Shown: positions 50,172 to 59,572 of the stretch, one piece after another | Position numbering within the stretch: position 1 is the stretch's first letter | How the letters are laid out: each line of letters begins with the position of its first letter | Source: Chitinophaga filiformis | GTDB lineage: Bacteria > Bacteroidota > Bacteroidia > Chitinophagales > Chitinophagaceae | NCBI RefSeq assembly: GCF_900102545.1 | Contig: NZ_FNBN01000008.1 | Coordinates: 344,003 to 408,002, forward strand | Direction: 5' to 3' | Length of the DNA stretch: 64,000 nt | Notes under the pieces: generated by a model | Seen by the model: the letters and a program-made list of their open reading frames with translations, nothing else | Database searches by the model: none | Told to the model about the DNA's origin: nothing | Made by a program: the position numbers and the translations under genes

Positions 50172-51791
50172 TCAAACTTTTATCCTGACTCTCCGCAAGT
50201 CCAGCAGATTGAGGGCATTACTGGTAAATCCTGTCACATTGGGTTGTACCAGGTGAATGACCTGGTCATAGAACAAGGGCACTACCGGGGCATCTGCTAC
50301 GATCATCCTGTCCATTTCCTGGTAAAGCAGGTAACGGAGGGAATCATTATTCTCCCGCAGGGCCTGTTCATACAAGCGGTCGAACGCAGGGTTGGCATAT
50401 CTTGTATAATTAGGAGGAGCACCATTTTTACTGTAGAATACGGCCAGGTAGTTCTCAGCATCCGCATAGTCGCCGATCCAGCTGCCACGGAAAAAGAGTG
50501 CCTGCGATTTGGCGGTCTGCTCCAGCAACAAAGCCTTCTGCAACACCTCCACCTGTATTGGGATGCCTACCTGCTGTAACTGGTTTGCCACATAATTGGC
50601 GTAGTCTTCATAAATGGGGATGGACAGCAAATGCATGACCGGCAGTCCTTTTCCTTCCGGGAAACCTGCCTCCTTCAGTAATTGCCTTGCTTTCGCAGGG
50701 TCGTAGGTATATCCCTTTACTTTCGCGGTATCAAAAGAGGGTAACCCGATAGGCACAAAGCCTGCATTCGCCGGAGAACCAATGCCATTCCGGAGGTAGG
50801 TGATCATCCTGCCTCTGTCAATACTATAGTTAATGGCCAGTCGTACTTTCTGTAAACGGGAAGGAGAGATTTTCACCGCTTCTTTGGTCGTGTCCAACAG
50901 AAATCCCAGGTATTCTATATTAAGAAAAGGACTTTTATCGAGTACCAGCTTCCCCTCCCACTCTTTCTTCAGCATTCCTTTTTTAGTAAGCACTTCGTCT
51001 TTAAAAGATGCATCAATATCATTCATGAAATCCAGCTGTCCCTGGCGGAATAACAGGAACTCGGTTGCCTTGTTATCCTGAAACGACACCTTTACCGCGT
51101 CCAGATATGGCAGCGCATGCCCACCACTGTCCTTTTCAAAATAACGGGGATTACGATGGAGTACCAACGCCTGTCCTTCCTCCCAGAAGGAAAACATGAA
51201 AGGGCCGGTACCACAGGGATATTTACGAAAATCCTTTCCGTATTTCTCCACAACTTCATGTGGTACAATGGAGCAGTATTGCATACTCAGAATGCCCAGT
51301 ACCGGGTGAAAAGGCTGTAACAGGGTAAGCTGAAAGGTCGAGTCGTTCAATGCCCGGAAACCTGTATCCGGGTTTACCTTCCCGTTAAAGATCCATGCGC
51401 CGGAAGACGCCGTACCTGGATCCATGATACGTTTAAGACTGTATGCCACGTCTGCGGCGATCATCCTGCGACCTTTACCATCAGGAAATGCTACGTTGTC
51501 ATGAAAATAGACGTCCGTCCGCAGATGAAAGATATACGTCTTATAATCAGGTGCCACTTCCCAGCGGGTAGCCAGAGATGGACGGATATTGAGCTGATCA
51601 TCAGGCTCCACGAGGGTATTGTATAACTGTTTTACTGCCCAGTTAACCGCCTGGTTTTTGGCAAACGCAGGATCAAGGGAAGCGATACCTTCCTGCATAT
51701 TATAACGGAACACCTGTCGCCCTGAAGTGGGTGGATGTCCGCAGGCGGCAAACAGCAAAATTAACGGTATGAAAAGGACTTCTATGTACAT
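50172..51791 (-). CDS. Peptide/nickel ABC transporter substrate-binding lipoprotein (SBP_bac_5)
   Basis: A 539-residue DppA/OppA-type protein. The N-terminus is a lipoprotein signal with lipobox LFAAC. Family motifs include EGIASLDPAFAKNQAVNWAVKQLYNTL, ADVAYSLKRIMDPG, KYPCGTGPFMF, LRKVRLAINYSIDR-like LQKVRLAINYSIDRGRMI and GSWIGDYADAENYL. It is predicted to capture oligopeptides in the periplasm or at the outer leaflet. No permease or ATPase genes are adjacent, so it is either an orphan or serves a distant transporter. A short-chain dehydrogenase remnant follows its stop codon. Confidence 0.92.
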   Translation of the reverse strand: MYIEVLFIPLILLFAACGHPPTSGRQVFRYNMQEGIASLDPAFAKNQAVNWAVKQLYNTLVEPDDQLNIRPSLATRWEVAPDYKTYIFHLRTDVYFHDNVAFPDGKGRRMIAADVAYSLKRIMDPGTASSGAWIFNGKVNPDTGFRALNDSTFQLTLLQPFHPVLGILSMQYCSIVPHEVVEKYGKDFRKYPCGTGPFMFSFWEEGQALVLHRNPRYFEKDSGGHALPYLDAVKVSFQDNKATEFLLFRQGQLDFMNDIDASFKDEVLTKKGMLKKEWEGKLVLDKSPFLNIEYLGFLLDTTKEAVKISPSRLQKVRLAINYSIDRGRMITYLRNGIGSPANAGFVPIGLPSFDTAKVKGYTYDPAKARQLLKEAGFPEGKGLPVMHLLSIPIYEDYANYVANQLQQVGIPIQVEVLQKALLLEQTAKSQALFFRGSWIGDYADAENYLAVFYSKNGAPPNYTRYANPAFDRLYEQALRENNDSLRYLLYQEMDRMIVADAPVVPLFYDQVIHLVQPNVTGFTSNALNLLDLRRVRIKV

Positions 51792-51929
51792 GCGGACTAT
51801 CTTACAGCCATTGGCCGGCGCCTGCTTACCGCTTATGTATATCTACAAAATCCGTTAAGCATTAGCCATTAAGCACGTAGGCATTATTAATGAAAATTAA
51901 TACCTTTCCGGCATAAAATAAGATTTTCT

Positions 51930-53570
51930 ATGCGAGGCATACTAATGCTTTTCCTGGTTTTGCTTACGGCGCTTACCGCCGGTGCCCAACATCAACAGAC
52001 ATTTACACGCGCCGATAGCTTACGTGGATCGATCGGCAGGGAACGTGCTTGGTGGGATGTAAAATCCTACGACCTGCATGTCAAACCTAATATCAATGAC
52101 AGCACCCTTGAGGGCTATAACGTGATTACCTATAGGGTCCTGAAAGTCGACAGCATTATGCAGATAGACCTGCAGGAGCCATTGGAGGTAGACAGTGTGA
52201 TGCAGGATAAACAATCCCTGACCTATCAGAGGGAAGGTAATGCCATCTTCATTAACATGGTTGCCAAAAAGCAGCTGAAAGGCAAAGACAAAAAGATTAC
52301 CATCGTCTATCACGGAAAACCCAGAGTAGCAGTGAACCCACCATGGGACGGTGGACTGATCTGGAGAAAAGATAACCAGGGCAGACCCTGGGTGGCTACT
52401 GCCTGTCAGGGCCTGGGCGCCAGTGTATGGTGGCCTAACAAAGACCATCAGAGCGATGAGCCTAACAACATGACTATCAGCATTACCACACCTCCCGACC
52501 TGGTAGATGTCTCCAACGGACGTCTGAAAAAGAAGGCAATGGACCGCGACGGGAATATCGTATGGACCTGGTATGTCAGCAATCCGATCAATAACTACGA
52601 CGTAGCGATGAATATCGGTCACTATGCAGAGTTTAAAGACGTTTACTCCGGTGAAGGTGGTAAACTGGACCTTGACTACTGGGTGCTCGATTACAACGTA
52701 GATACCGCTAAAACACAGTTTGCCGTAGTAAAGCCGATGATGAAATGTTTTGAATCATGGTTTGGCAAATATCCTTTCTATAAAGACAGCTACAAACTGG
52801 TGGAATCACCTCACCTGGGAATGGAACATCAGAGCGCAGTTGCTTATGGTAACAAATTCCAGATGGGTTACAAAGGTCACGATCTTTCCGGTAGCGGCTG
52901 GGGATTGAAATGGGATTTCATCATCGTACACGAAAGCGGTCATGAGTGGTTTGGTAACAATATCACCACCAAAGACATTGCCGACATGTGGGTGCATGAG
53001 AGCTTTACCAACTACTCTGAGACCCTGTTCACAGAATGCGAGTATGGTCAGCAGGCAGCTTTTGAATACATTACCGGTGTCAGGAAGAATATCAAAAACG
53101 ATAGTCCTATTATCGGCGCTTACGGGGTAAATAACGAAGGTAGTGGCGATATGTATTACAAGGGAGGTAACATGCTTCATACGATCCGCCAGATCGTGAA
53201 CAACGATTATATATTCCGGGAGATCCTCCGTGGATTAAACAAAACCTTCTACCATCAGACAGTGACTACCCGCCAGATAGAAGAATATTTCAACGAAAAG
53301 ACGAAGATGAATTTCAACAAGGTATTCGAGCAATACCTGACGAAGACTTCCATTCCAACACTGGAATATCATATTGAAGGCTCACAGTTGAAGTTCCGTT
53401 GGGTAACAGACGTTGAGAACTTTAATATGCCCGTAAAGGTGACCCTGACAGATGAAGGATATCGTTTCATTTATCCCGGAAGAAGCTGGCAATCAACAGG
53501 TATCACCTTATCAGATCCAAAGAAGTTTAAGGTAGATCCAAACTTTTACGTTAATGTAAAAGAGATATAA
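51930..53570 (+). CDS. M1 family metallopeptidase
   Basis: A 546-residue secreted aminopeptidase-like protein with signal peptide MRGILMLFLVLLTALTAGAQ. The zinc site is HESGHEW (His334, Glu335, His338) with Glu357 in WVHESFTNYSE; the substrate-binding motif appears as LGMEHQSA in place of GAMEN. The N-terminal beta domain spans about 35-235. It lacks the large C-terminal helical domain of PepN, as is common for Bacteroidota M1 proteins of this length. It likely trims peptides in the periplasm. A TACCTTTC box at 51901-51908 may be its promoter. Confidence 0.95.
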   Translation: MRGILMLFLVLLTALTAGAQHQQTFTRADSLRGSIGRERAWWDVKSYDLHVKPNINDSTLEGYNVITYRVLKVDSIMQIDLQEPLEVDSVMQDKQSLTYQREGNAIFINMVAKKQLKGKDKKITIVYHGKPRVAVNPPWDGGLIWRKDNQGRPWVATACQGLGASVWWPNKDHQSDEPNNMTISITTPPDLVDVSNGRLKKKAMDRDGNIVWTWYVSNPINNYDVAMNIGHYAEFKDVYSGEGGKLDLDYWVLDYNVDTAKTQFAVVKPMMKCFESWFGKYPFYKDSYKLVESPHLGMEHQSAVAYGNKFQMGYKGHDLSGSGWGLKWDFIIVHESGHEWFGNNITTKDIADMWVHESFTNYSETLFTECEYGQQAAFEYITGVRKNIKNDSPIIGAYGVNNEGSGDMYYKGGNMLHTIRQIVNNDYIFREILRGLNKTFYHQTVTTRQIEEYFNEKTKMNFNKVFEQYLTKTSIPTLEYHIEGSQLKFRWVTDVENFNMPVKVTLTDEGYRFIYPGRSWQSTGITLSDPKKFKVDPNFYVNVKEI

Positions 53571-53617
53571 GCTTAGTTTGATGTCATTCACATTCTACTC
53601 CCTTATGAGCGATTTCC

Positions 53618-53648
53618 AACCCCGGGCTATTGGTCCGGGGTTTTCGTT
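53618..53648 (+). terminator. Intrinsic terminator of the M1 peptidase gene
   Basis: AACCCCGG (53618-53625) and CCGGGGTT (53635-53642) form a perfect 8-bp stem with a 9-base loop, followed by TTCGTTTT. Confidence 0.8.
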
Positions 53649-53749
53649 TTGCCGTCGCAAATGTTTTTCCGGTAGTCATCAGTATTCCGGATAGATCTTC
53701 ACTGCATTTGTCGCGAGGTATTTGTCATAGCCTATTTATGTCTGTATCC

Positions 53750-54415
53750 TCACTTCACCAATTTGAACGCATGTGTCCATGTCCCTGTCCTGAACCCATA
53801 CGCATACCATAGTATACTTAAGGGCTCTATATTCCGGCTCATTTCAATCGTCCCCATATCCACGATATCTTTCCAGCCCATCTCATTCAACAGCGTTGTT
53901 ACCGCCATTTTTGCTGCGCGCTTATTACCACAGATGAACATAGTAGGTGTTTCCTTTTCCGGTTCCTGCTGGGAGCGGAACATGGATTCATGTCCTATAC
54001 AACTGAGTGCTTTTACTACGTGCGCATCTGGTGGCAGCCATGCCTGCAGCTGTTCGCCTGCCGAGTTGGTATGGCCTATGGAGAAAGTAAGCCGTCCCTG
54101 CTGATCAGGTCCTTTGCCATCCAGGGGATTGGTGACATCCACAACAACTTTGTTCTTGAAGTTCCATAGTCCGGCAGACTCAATGGCTTTCTGCGTTCCT
54201 GCCCAGCTGGTACAGATGACCAGCAACTCTCCCTGTGCGGCTGCATCTCTGAACGGGGCAGCTGCTACGCTGGGACCTCCTTTTTTCTTAATCCATTGCT
54301 GAAGAGATTCTTTCGCAGGATTGCGGGTACCGAGTATCACCTCATGACCAGCCCTGATCAATCCTTCCGTTAACGTGAGTCCAACAGGGCCACTACCCAG
54401 GATGCCAATTTTCAT
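53750..54415 (-). CDS. NAD(P)-binding oxidoreductase, F420-dependent reductase-like
   Basis: Starting at MKIGILGSGPVG gives 221 residues; the frame is open further upstream but the extra part lacks family character. The N-terminal Rossmann loop GSGPVGLTLTEGLIRAGHEVILGTRNP places it in the F420_oxidored/NADP-oxidoreductase superfamily. KVVVDVTNPLDG and VVKALSCIG are typical. There is no sign that this organism makes F420, so NADPH use is more likely. Substrate unknown. It is separated from mqnA upstream by a terminator. Confidence 0.85.
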   Translation of the reverse strand: MKIGILGSGPVGLTLTEGLIRAGHEVILGTRNPAKESLQQWIKKKGGPSVAAAPFRDAAAQGELLVICTSWAGTQKAIESAGLWNFKNKVVVDVTNPLDGKGPDQQGRLTFSIGHTNSAGEQLQAWLPPDAHVVKALSCIGHESMFRSQQEPEKETPTMFICGNKRAAKMAVTTLLNEMGWKDIVDMGTIEMSRNIEPLSILWYAYGFRTGTWTHAFKLVK

Positions 54416-54547
54416 GTTGCAGGATTTGTGTGAACAGATGGGGTAACTAATATAAAGAAAAAAGCTGAATGAGGCGTCTAATTGCTTCAGGCTGATGCAA
54501 TTGATATGAGTAGTTGCAGGATAATGGGATGTATGGGCAATAAAATC

Positions 54548-54582
54548 ATAATGGCGGACAGCCAGCGCAGGCCCGCCATTAT
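54548..54582 (-). terminator. Intrinsic terminator of mqnA
   Basis: ATAATGGCGG (54548-54557) pairs perfectly with CCGCCATTAT (54573-54582); on the minus strand the stem is followed by GATTTTATTG. It lies 19 bases past the mqnA stop codon. Confidence 0.7.
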
Positions 54583-54600
54583 CATCATTTATCAATGCCC

Positions 54601-55338
54601 TTATATCAGGTAGCTCAGGAACCGTTGCATTCCCTGCCGCTTTGAAGGAGTCAGCGGATAGCTGATATTCTGGGTATAATAAGTTGTCAGATCATAAAGC
54701 GGATACGCATTCTCCGCTACAACAGCAGGAATATTATGTATCCCGATACTATTCGCATTGCTGAATTCCTGGATAAACTCAACAGGCAGCGCCTTATTAC
54801 TGATCCAGGCAGCAAATACGAAGGGCAGGCTGGTAAACCGCATCCAATGTTCTGCCAGATCGTAGATGAAGGGCGATACATGGCGTTGCGCCAGTGCGCG
54901 GTCACCGATCACCAGACCGGCATCGGTACCTTTGATCTTATCCTGGTAGTCGCCGGTCGTTTCTATCAGCTCAGCATCCAGCTTCCAGTGCTCACGCACC
55001 AGTACTTTCAGCAAAGCAACAGAGGTACGGCTCTGGTAGTCGAGGTAGATACGTTTGATCTCATTGAGAGGAACATCACTGAAAAGGCAGACAGAAGCAA
55101 CAGGGCCTTCCGCACCGATACAATAATCAGAAATGATATGATATTCTTTCAGTTTAGGGATAATAGCCACAGGTACGAGGGCTACATCTACTTCTCCATC
55201 AATCAGCTGCTGGGCTATCTTCGCAGGGTAATCAACACTCAGTTCCAGCATTTTCATCACCGGGTGATCCCTGAATCCGTATAATAATGGCCTGGTATTC
55301 AAATAACTTACTGCCGCTACTTTTACTTTCCGTTCCAA
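54601..55338 (-). CDS. mqnA: Chorismate dehydratase MqnA (menaquinone, futalosine pathway)
   Basis: A 245-residue periplasmic-binding-fold enzyme that dehydrates chorismate in the first step of the futalosine route to menaquinone. Signatures are KVAAVSYLNTRPLLYGF, LIDGEVDVALVPVAIIPKL, CIGAEGPVASVCLFSD, YLDYQSRTSVALLKVL and GDRAL. The only usable start in the family position is TTG at 55338 (MERKVKVAAVSYLN), with no ATG or GTG nearby and a stop codon shortly upstream. It is divergent from purB, whose -7 box lies only a few bases from this start codon. Confidence 0.93.
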   Translation of the reverse strand: MERKVKVAAVSYLNTRPLLYGFRDHPVMKMLELSVDYPAKIAQQLIDGEVDVALVPVAIIPKLKEYHIISDYCIGAEGPVASVCLFSDVPLNEIKRIYLDYQSRTSVALLKVLVREHWKLDAELIETTGDYQDKIKGTDAGLVIGDRALAQRHVSPFIYDLAEHWMRFTSLPFVFAAWISNKALPVEFIQEFSNANSIGIHNIPAVVAENAYPLYDLTTYYTQNISYPLTPSKRQGMQRFLSYLI

Positions 55339-55344
55339 TTTCAG

Positions 55345-55352
55345 TAATTTTG
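55345..55352 (+). promoter_or_regulatory. Candidate -7 box (TAATTTTG) of purB
   Basis: TAATTTTG is a perfect TAnnTTTG match, 51 bases before the purB ATG. It lies seven bases from the divergent mqnA TTG start, so the two transcripts probably overlap at their 5' ends. Confidence 0.5.
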
Positions 55353-55403
55353 CCGGCTAAATTAGGTAAAAAGTGATAAACGCTCACTTAATCAATTAAC
55401 ATT

Positions 55404-56744
55404 ATGCAATTACAAGCTTTAACCGCCATTTCTCCTTTGGATGGACGCTACAGGAGACAACTGGAAGAACTGGCTCCTTTCTTTTCAGAATTTGCACTGA
55501 TCCGTTACCGTGTGCAGGTAGAGATCGAATACTTCATTGCACTGTCAGAGCAGAAGCTATTCACGCTCACAAAGGCCCAGGTACCGGCATTGCGTAAGAT
55601 CTACCAGGATTTTACCATCGAGAATGCACAGCTGATCAAAGAAACTGAAAAGGTGACCAATCACGACGTGAAAGCTGTAGAGTATTTTGTTAAGAATGAG
55701 CTGAAAACGCTCGGACTGGACGACAAACTGGAATGGGTGCATTTCGGTCTTACTTCCCAGGACGTTAACAACACTGCCACCCCGCTGTTCTGGAAAGAAG
55801 CGGTAGAACACGTGTATATGCCTGCTATCGCCAACCTGATACTGGCACTGAAAAAGATGGGCAAGTCCTGGATAAAGATCCCGATGCTGGCCCGTACCCA
55901 TGGTCAGCCTGCCTCACCTACCATCCTCGGAAAAGAGATCCTGGTATTCGTTGAAAGACTGGAAGGCCAGGTAAAACTGCTGGGAGATATTCCTTTCGCA
56001 GCCAAATTCGGCGGCGCAACAGGTAACTTCAACGCTCACCATGTAGCATTCCCTAAGATCAACTGGGAGAAGTTCGGCGATAAATTCGTGAACAACACCC
56101 TCGGACTGCAACGTATGAAATATACCACCCAGATCGAGCATTATGACAACATCTCCGCTCAATTTGATACCCTGAAGCGTATCAATACGATCCTGGTAGA
56201 CTTCTGCCGCGACGTATGGACATACATCTCCATGGATTATTTCAAGCAGAAGATCAAAGCCAACGAGGTGGGTTCTTCCGCTATGCCACATAAAGTAAAT
56301 CCGATCGATTTCGAAAACGCCGAAGGTAACCTCGGACTGGCCAACGCCATCTTCGAACACCTGAGCGCCAAACTGCCTATCTCCCGCCTACAGCGTGACC
56401 TGACCGATTCCACCGTCCTGAGAAATGTGGGCGTACCATTCGGTCACACCGTACTGGCACTGAAATCCATTCAGAAAGGTTTAGATAAGCTGATCCTGAA
56501 CGAGGCCAAACTACAGGAAGATCTGGAAAACAACTGGGCCGTTGTAGCAGAAGCTATCCAGACCGTACTACGCAGAGAAAACTTCCCTAAACCATACGAG
56601 GCCCTGAAAGACCTCACCCGTGGCGGCGAACAGATCAACCAGAAGACGATACACAAGTTCATTGATGGTCTGAAGATCAGTGCTTCGCTGAAGAAGGAGC
56701 TGAAAGCAATCACGCCTCAGAACTATACAGGTGTGTGGGGATGA
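55404..56744 (+). CDS. purB: Adenylosuccinate lyase
   Basis: A 446-residue enzyme of the fumarase/aspartase superfamily that acts twice in purine synthesis, splitting SAICAR and adenylosuccinate. The signature loop is GSSAMPHKVNPIDFENAEGN; other conserved parts are ISPLDGRYRRQ, HFGLTSQDVNNTA, LARTHGQPASPTILGKE and GGATGNFNAHHVAFP, which carry the general acid/base histidines. Length and ends are normal, with no sign of damage. A strong terminator follows. Confidence 0.97.
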   Translation: MQLQALTAISPLDGRYRRQLEELAPFFSEFALIRYRVQVEIEYFIALSEQKLFTLTKAQVPALRKIYQDFTIENAQLIKETEKVTNHDVKAVEYFVKNELKTLGLDDKLEWVHFGLTSQDVNNTATPLFWKEAVEHVYMPAIANLILALKKMGKSWIKIPMLARTHGQPASPTILGKEILVFVERLEGQVKLLGDIPFAAKFGGATGNFNAHHVAFPKINWEKFGDKFVNNTLGLQRMKYTTQIEHYDNISAQFDTLKRINTILVDFCRDVWTYISMDYFKQKIKANEVGSSAMPHKVNPIDFENAEGNLGLANAIFEHLSAKLPISRLQRDLTDSTVLRNVGVPFGHTVLALKSIQKGLDKLILNEAKLQEDLENNWAVVAEAIQTVLRRENFPKPYEALKDLTRGGEQINQKTIHKFIDGLKISASLKKELKAITPQNYTGVWG

Positions 56745-56888
56745 TATGAATCGTCTGAAGGCTAGAGGCTAAAGGCTGAAGCCGAGCGCCCAGCACCTCA
56801 AGCATGCAAATGCACAAAGGCTAAAAGCAGACTGACTGAAGAGGATTGATTAAGTAGCAAGGAAAGAGCAGAAAGCAAAGCAACAATA

Positions 56889-56950
56889 AAGACGGATTAT
56901 AGATATTATCGCGCAACGTGCTCATTATCTGTAATCCGTCTTCATTTTTA
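56889..56950 (+). terminator. Intrinsic terminator of purB
   Basis: AAGACGGATTATAGAT (56889-56904) pairs with ATCTGTAATCCGTCTT (56927-56942) with one G-T wobble, a 16-bp stem, and CATTTTTA follows. Before it, 56755-56785 holds imperfect AGGCT repeats of no known function. Confidence 0.75.
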
Positions 56951-57041
56951 TATCCACCCCCAAAGTATCTGACGGCCCACCATCCCCACACACTCCCCCT
57001 CCCCATACTCCCGAATAATATTACCATCTAAAAGAAGCATC

Positions 57042-57398
57042 TCAGAACGCATCCTCAAAATGCACCAACTCATACTCCCCATCCGGCTGAAAAGTAATCG
57101 AAATCACATCAAACCTGATCGCCGGCGGTAGCCGCGGCAGCTTATCCATATATACATTCGCCGCCGCCTGAATATGCCTCCGCTTCTCCGCGGTCACATG
57201 CTGCTCCGGCCAGCCAAAAAGATCACTCGCCAACGTCTTCACCTCACAGAACACCAGGCAATCCGGCTTCGCCGCAATGATATCAATCTCCCGTCGCCGA
57301 TGCCGCCAGTTTACCGCCAGAATTTTATAATCGCGCTGAAGAAGGAATTCCTTCGCAATCAGTTCCCCTTTTTTGCCCAAAGCTATATGGGATGCCAT
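57042..57398 (-). CDS. YraN/UPF0102 family protein
   Basis: I start at MASHIALGKKGELIAKEFL, the usual family N-terminus, giving 118 residues. The motifs GKKGELIAKEFLLQ, RRREIDIIAAK and LVFCEVKTLAS form a PD-(D/E)xK-type nuclease core (Glu in GEL, Asp in EIDII, Glu and Lys in EVK). The family is thought to have a Holliday-junction-resolvase-like fold, but its cellular role is not established. It is divergent from manA, 78 bases apart. Confidence 0.92.
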   Translation of the reverse strand: MASHIALGKKGELIAKEFLLQRDYKILAVNWRHRRREIDIIAAKPDCLVFCEVKTLASDLFGWPEQHVTAEKRRHIQAAANVYMDKLPRLPPAIRFDVISITFQPDGEYELVHFEDAF

Positions 57399-57407
57399 TG
57401 TTTTAAC

Positions 57408-57415
57408 TATTTTTG
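57408..57415 (+). promoter_or_regulatory. Candidate -7 box (TATTTTTG) of manA
   Basis: TATTTTTG matches TAnnTTTG and gives a leader of about 55 bases. It overlaps the upstream region of the divergent yraN gene. No clear -33 element. Confidence 0.45.
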
Positions 57416-57476
57416 CTGTTCCTATCGGAGAAAGACAACAGGTTAACAATTCTAGGAAAATACAAACATATTACGC

Positions 57477-58703
57477 ATGAGCGAGAAGAAATTATTCAGA
57501 CTGGAAGGTAAGGTTCAAAATTATGCATGGGGTGGATATCATTATATTCCTGCTTTATTAGGTATTCCTGAAAATGGGAAACCTAGTGCAGAATACTGGA
57601 TGGGCGCACACCAGAGCGCACCTGCTGTTATCGCTACCGGAACGCAGCCTTCCATGCTGGACCAGTTGGTAAAAGCCGATCCCGAACATGTACTGGGGCC
57701 TAAGGTATGGAAACGCTTTGGCGAATTACCTTACCTGCTCAAGATCCTGGATGTAAAAGACATGTTGTCTATCCAGGTACACCCGACGAAAGCAGAAGCA
57801 GAAAAAGGATTTGCCAGGGAAAATGAAGCCGGTATCCCGCTGAATGCTCCTCACCGTAATTATAAGGACGCCAACCATAAACCCGAGATCATGGTGGCCC
57901 TCAGTGAATTCTGGTTGCTGCACGGATTCCTGCCGGAAGATAAACTGAGAAAGGTATTAGAGAGCGTAAAAGAATTTGCATCACTCGCTCCCATCTTTGA
58001 AAAAGAAGGCTACTTCGGACTGTACAAAGCGGTAATGGAAATGCCACAAGCTGAGGTGAATACGATGCTACGCCCGCTGGCGGAAAGAGTATCTGCCGCT
58101 TACAAAGATGGCAACCTGGCGAAATCCGATCCGGCATTCTGGGCAGGAAGAGCGATTGTGAATGATCCTCAGGGACTGGAAAACCTGGACAGAGGGATCT
58201 TCTCTATTTACTTCTTTAACATTATGGAAGTACACCCCGGACAAGCCGTATTCCAGGATGCCGGTATCCCACACGCTTACCTGGAAGGGCAGAACGTGGA
58301 GCTGATGGCTAACTCTGATAACGTATTACGCGGCGGACTGACGCCTAAACATATCGATGTACCCGAGCTGCTGAAACATACCCGTTTCGAACCCGTACAT
58401 CCGAAGATCCTCAGCGGAGAAAGTGTAGCCGGCGGACTGGAAACCATCTACCACTCTCCTGCACCTGATTTCGTGGTAAGCCGTATAGCTATGCAGAATG
58501 GTCAGCGTTATGAGCATACCAGTCAGGCAACAGAGATCATGCTGGTAATGGAAGGCGCTGCTGAGATCACTGAAGCAGGGGGAGAAACCATCTCACTGCA
58601 GAAAGGTCAGGCAGTAGTTACTTATTACAATACGGCCTATAGTATTGTAAGCAAGGCAGGCGTTGTGATCTTTAAAGCAAGTGTGCCTGTTGAATCTATT
58701 TAA
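57477..58703 (+). CDS. manA: Mannose-6-phosphate isomerase, class I
   Basis: A 408-residue zinc-dependent cupin enzyme that interconverts mannose 6-phosphate and fructose 6-phosphate. Conserved elements are KVQNYAWGGYHYIP, EYWMGAHQSAPA, LPYLLKILDVKDMLSIQVHPTK (zinc histidine), NHKPEIMVALSEFWLLHGF (histidine and glutamate ligands) and QDAGIPHAYLEGQNVELMANSDNVLRGGLTPKHID in the C-terminal cupin, with the catalytic arginine region. It starts at MSEKKLFRLEGKVQ. It would feed mannose-based sugar nucleotides for envelope glycans. Confidence 0.96.
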   Translation: MSEKKLFRLEGKVQNYAWGGYHYIPALLGIPENGKPSAEYWMGAHQSAPAVIATGTQPSMLDQLVKADPEHVLGPKVWKRFGELPYLLKILDVKDMLSIQVHPTKAEAEKGFARENEAGIPLNAPHRNYKDANHKPEIMVALSEFWLLHGFLPEDKLRKVLESVKEFASLAPIFEKEGYFGLYKAVMEMPQAEVNTMLRPLAERVSAAYKDGNLAKSDPAFWAGRAIVNDPQGLENLDRGIFSIYFFNIMEVHPGQAVFQDAGIPHAYLEGQNVELMANSDNVLRGGLTPKHIDVPELLKHTRFEPVHPKILSGESVAGGLETIYHSPAPDFVVSRIAMQNGQRYEHTSQATEIMLVMEGAAEITEAGGETISLQKGQAVVTYYNTAYSIVSKAGVVIFKASVPVESI

Positions 58704-58716
58704 AATCATATCTTTG
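58690..58716 (+). promoter_or_regulatory. Candidate promoter of the DUF6580 gene
   Basis: TTG at 58690-58692 and TATCTTTG at 58709-58716 (perfect -7 match, 16-base spacer) lie at the end of manA. The leader would be about 14 bases, so this gene may be transcribed independently of manA. Confidence 0.5.
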
Positions 58717-58735
58717 GTTAAATAATCGACCCATT

Positions 58736-59332
58736 ATGAAAAAGGATTCCATCCGCGAAATACTGATCGTTGCCATGCTGATCTTCCTGTCTGCATTGTG
58801 CCGCATTTTCACAAACCAGATCGGTCTGTGGAACTTTAATGCCATCGGCGCAGCAGCATTATTTGGCGGTATCGTACTGAAAGATAAACGCCTGGCGTAT
58901 GTCGTTCCGTTATTGTCTTTATTTATGTCTGACGTTTTCCTGCAATGCTTCACCAGCATACATGCACTGGACCGTAATTACCTGGGACAACTGCTCTTCG
59001 TATATGGTGCATTCCTGCTGATCACCTGGATCGGTACCCTGATAAAGAAAGTGAACGTACTCACGTTACTGTTATCTTCTATCGACACAGGTGTACTGTT
59101 CTTCCTGATCTCCAACCTGGGTACTTTCCTTACAACTGATCTGTATCCCAAGACTGGTGCTGGTCTGCTAGCTTGTTATGCAGCTGGTATTCCTTTTTAC
59201 CAGTCAGATAATATGTTCAGCAGCTTTGCATTGAATGGCCTGATGGGGAATGTGTTCTTTACAGCAGTATTATTCGGTGCCTGGGCAGCAATAAAACAGG
59301 TAGTAATCACTCCGAAAAGCCAGTTGGCTTAA
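58736..59332 (+). CDS. DUF6580-family membrane protein
   Basis: A 198-residue inner-membrane protein with about five to six helices. The opening after the first helix, WNFNAIGAAALFGGIVLKDKRLAYVVPLLSLFMSDVFL in pieces, is the DUF6580 pattern, and NLGTFLTTDLYPKTGAGLLACYAAGIPF and FALNGLMGNVFFTAVLFG complete it. The layout recalls substrate-binding subunits of ECF transporters, but no link is proven and no ECF ATPase genes are near. It follows manA by 32 bases. Confidence 0.8.
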   Translation: MKKDSIREILIVAMLIFLSALCRIFTNQIGLWNFNAIGAAALFGGIVLKDKRLAYVVPLLSLFMSDVFLQCFTSIHALDRNYLGQLLFVYGAFLLITWIGTLIKKVNVLTLLLSSIDTGVLFFLISNLGTFLTTDLYPKTGAGLLACYAAGIPFYQSDNMFSSFALNGLMGNVFFTAVLFGAWAAIKQVVITPKSQLA

Positions 59333-59351
59333 TAGGTAAGAATAATATTAT

Positions 59352-59386
59352 AAAGGCCGGCTGAGAATATTCTTAGCCGGCCTTTT
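59352..59386 (+). terminator. Intrinsic terminator of the DUF6580 gene
   Basis: AAAGGCCGGCT (59352-59362) and AGCCGGCCTTT (59375-59385) make a perfect 11-bp stem, with T residues continuing after it. Located 19 bases past the stop codon. Confidence 0.85.
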
Positions 59387-59518
59387 GTCTGAATATATCA
59401 GGCGATACATATATCTCACACTGTTTGTAGTGCTCCCTGCGCCCACAGGTGCCACCACGGGCGACACATAGTTACAACCAGCGGATCATATGACCTATTG
59501 CTATCAGCTCAAAATAAA

Positions 59519-59544
59519 AAAGCGACCAGTCTCCTGGCCGCTTT
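59519..59544 (-). terminator. Intrinsic terminator of lepA
   Basis: On the minus strand AAAGCGGCCAG (59544-59534), loop GAGA and CTGGTCGCTTT (59529-59519) form an 11-bp stem with one G-T pair, followed by TTTATTTT. It lies 28 bases past the lepA stop codon. Confidence 0.85.
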
Positions 59545-59572
59545 AATTTCCCAAATTTGATATAAACTGCGC

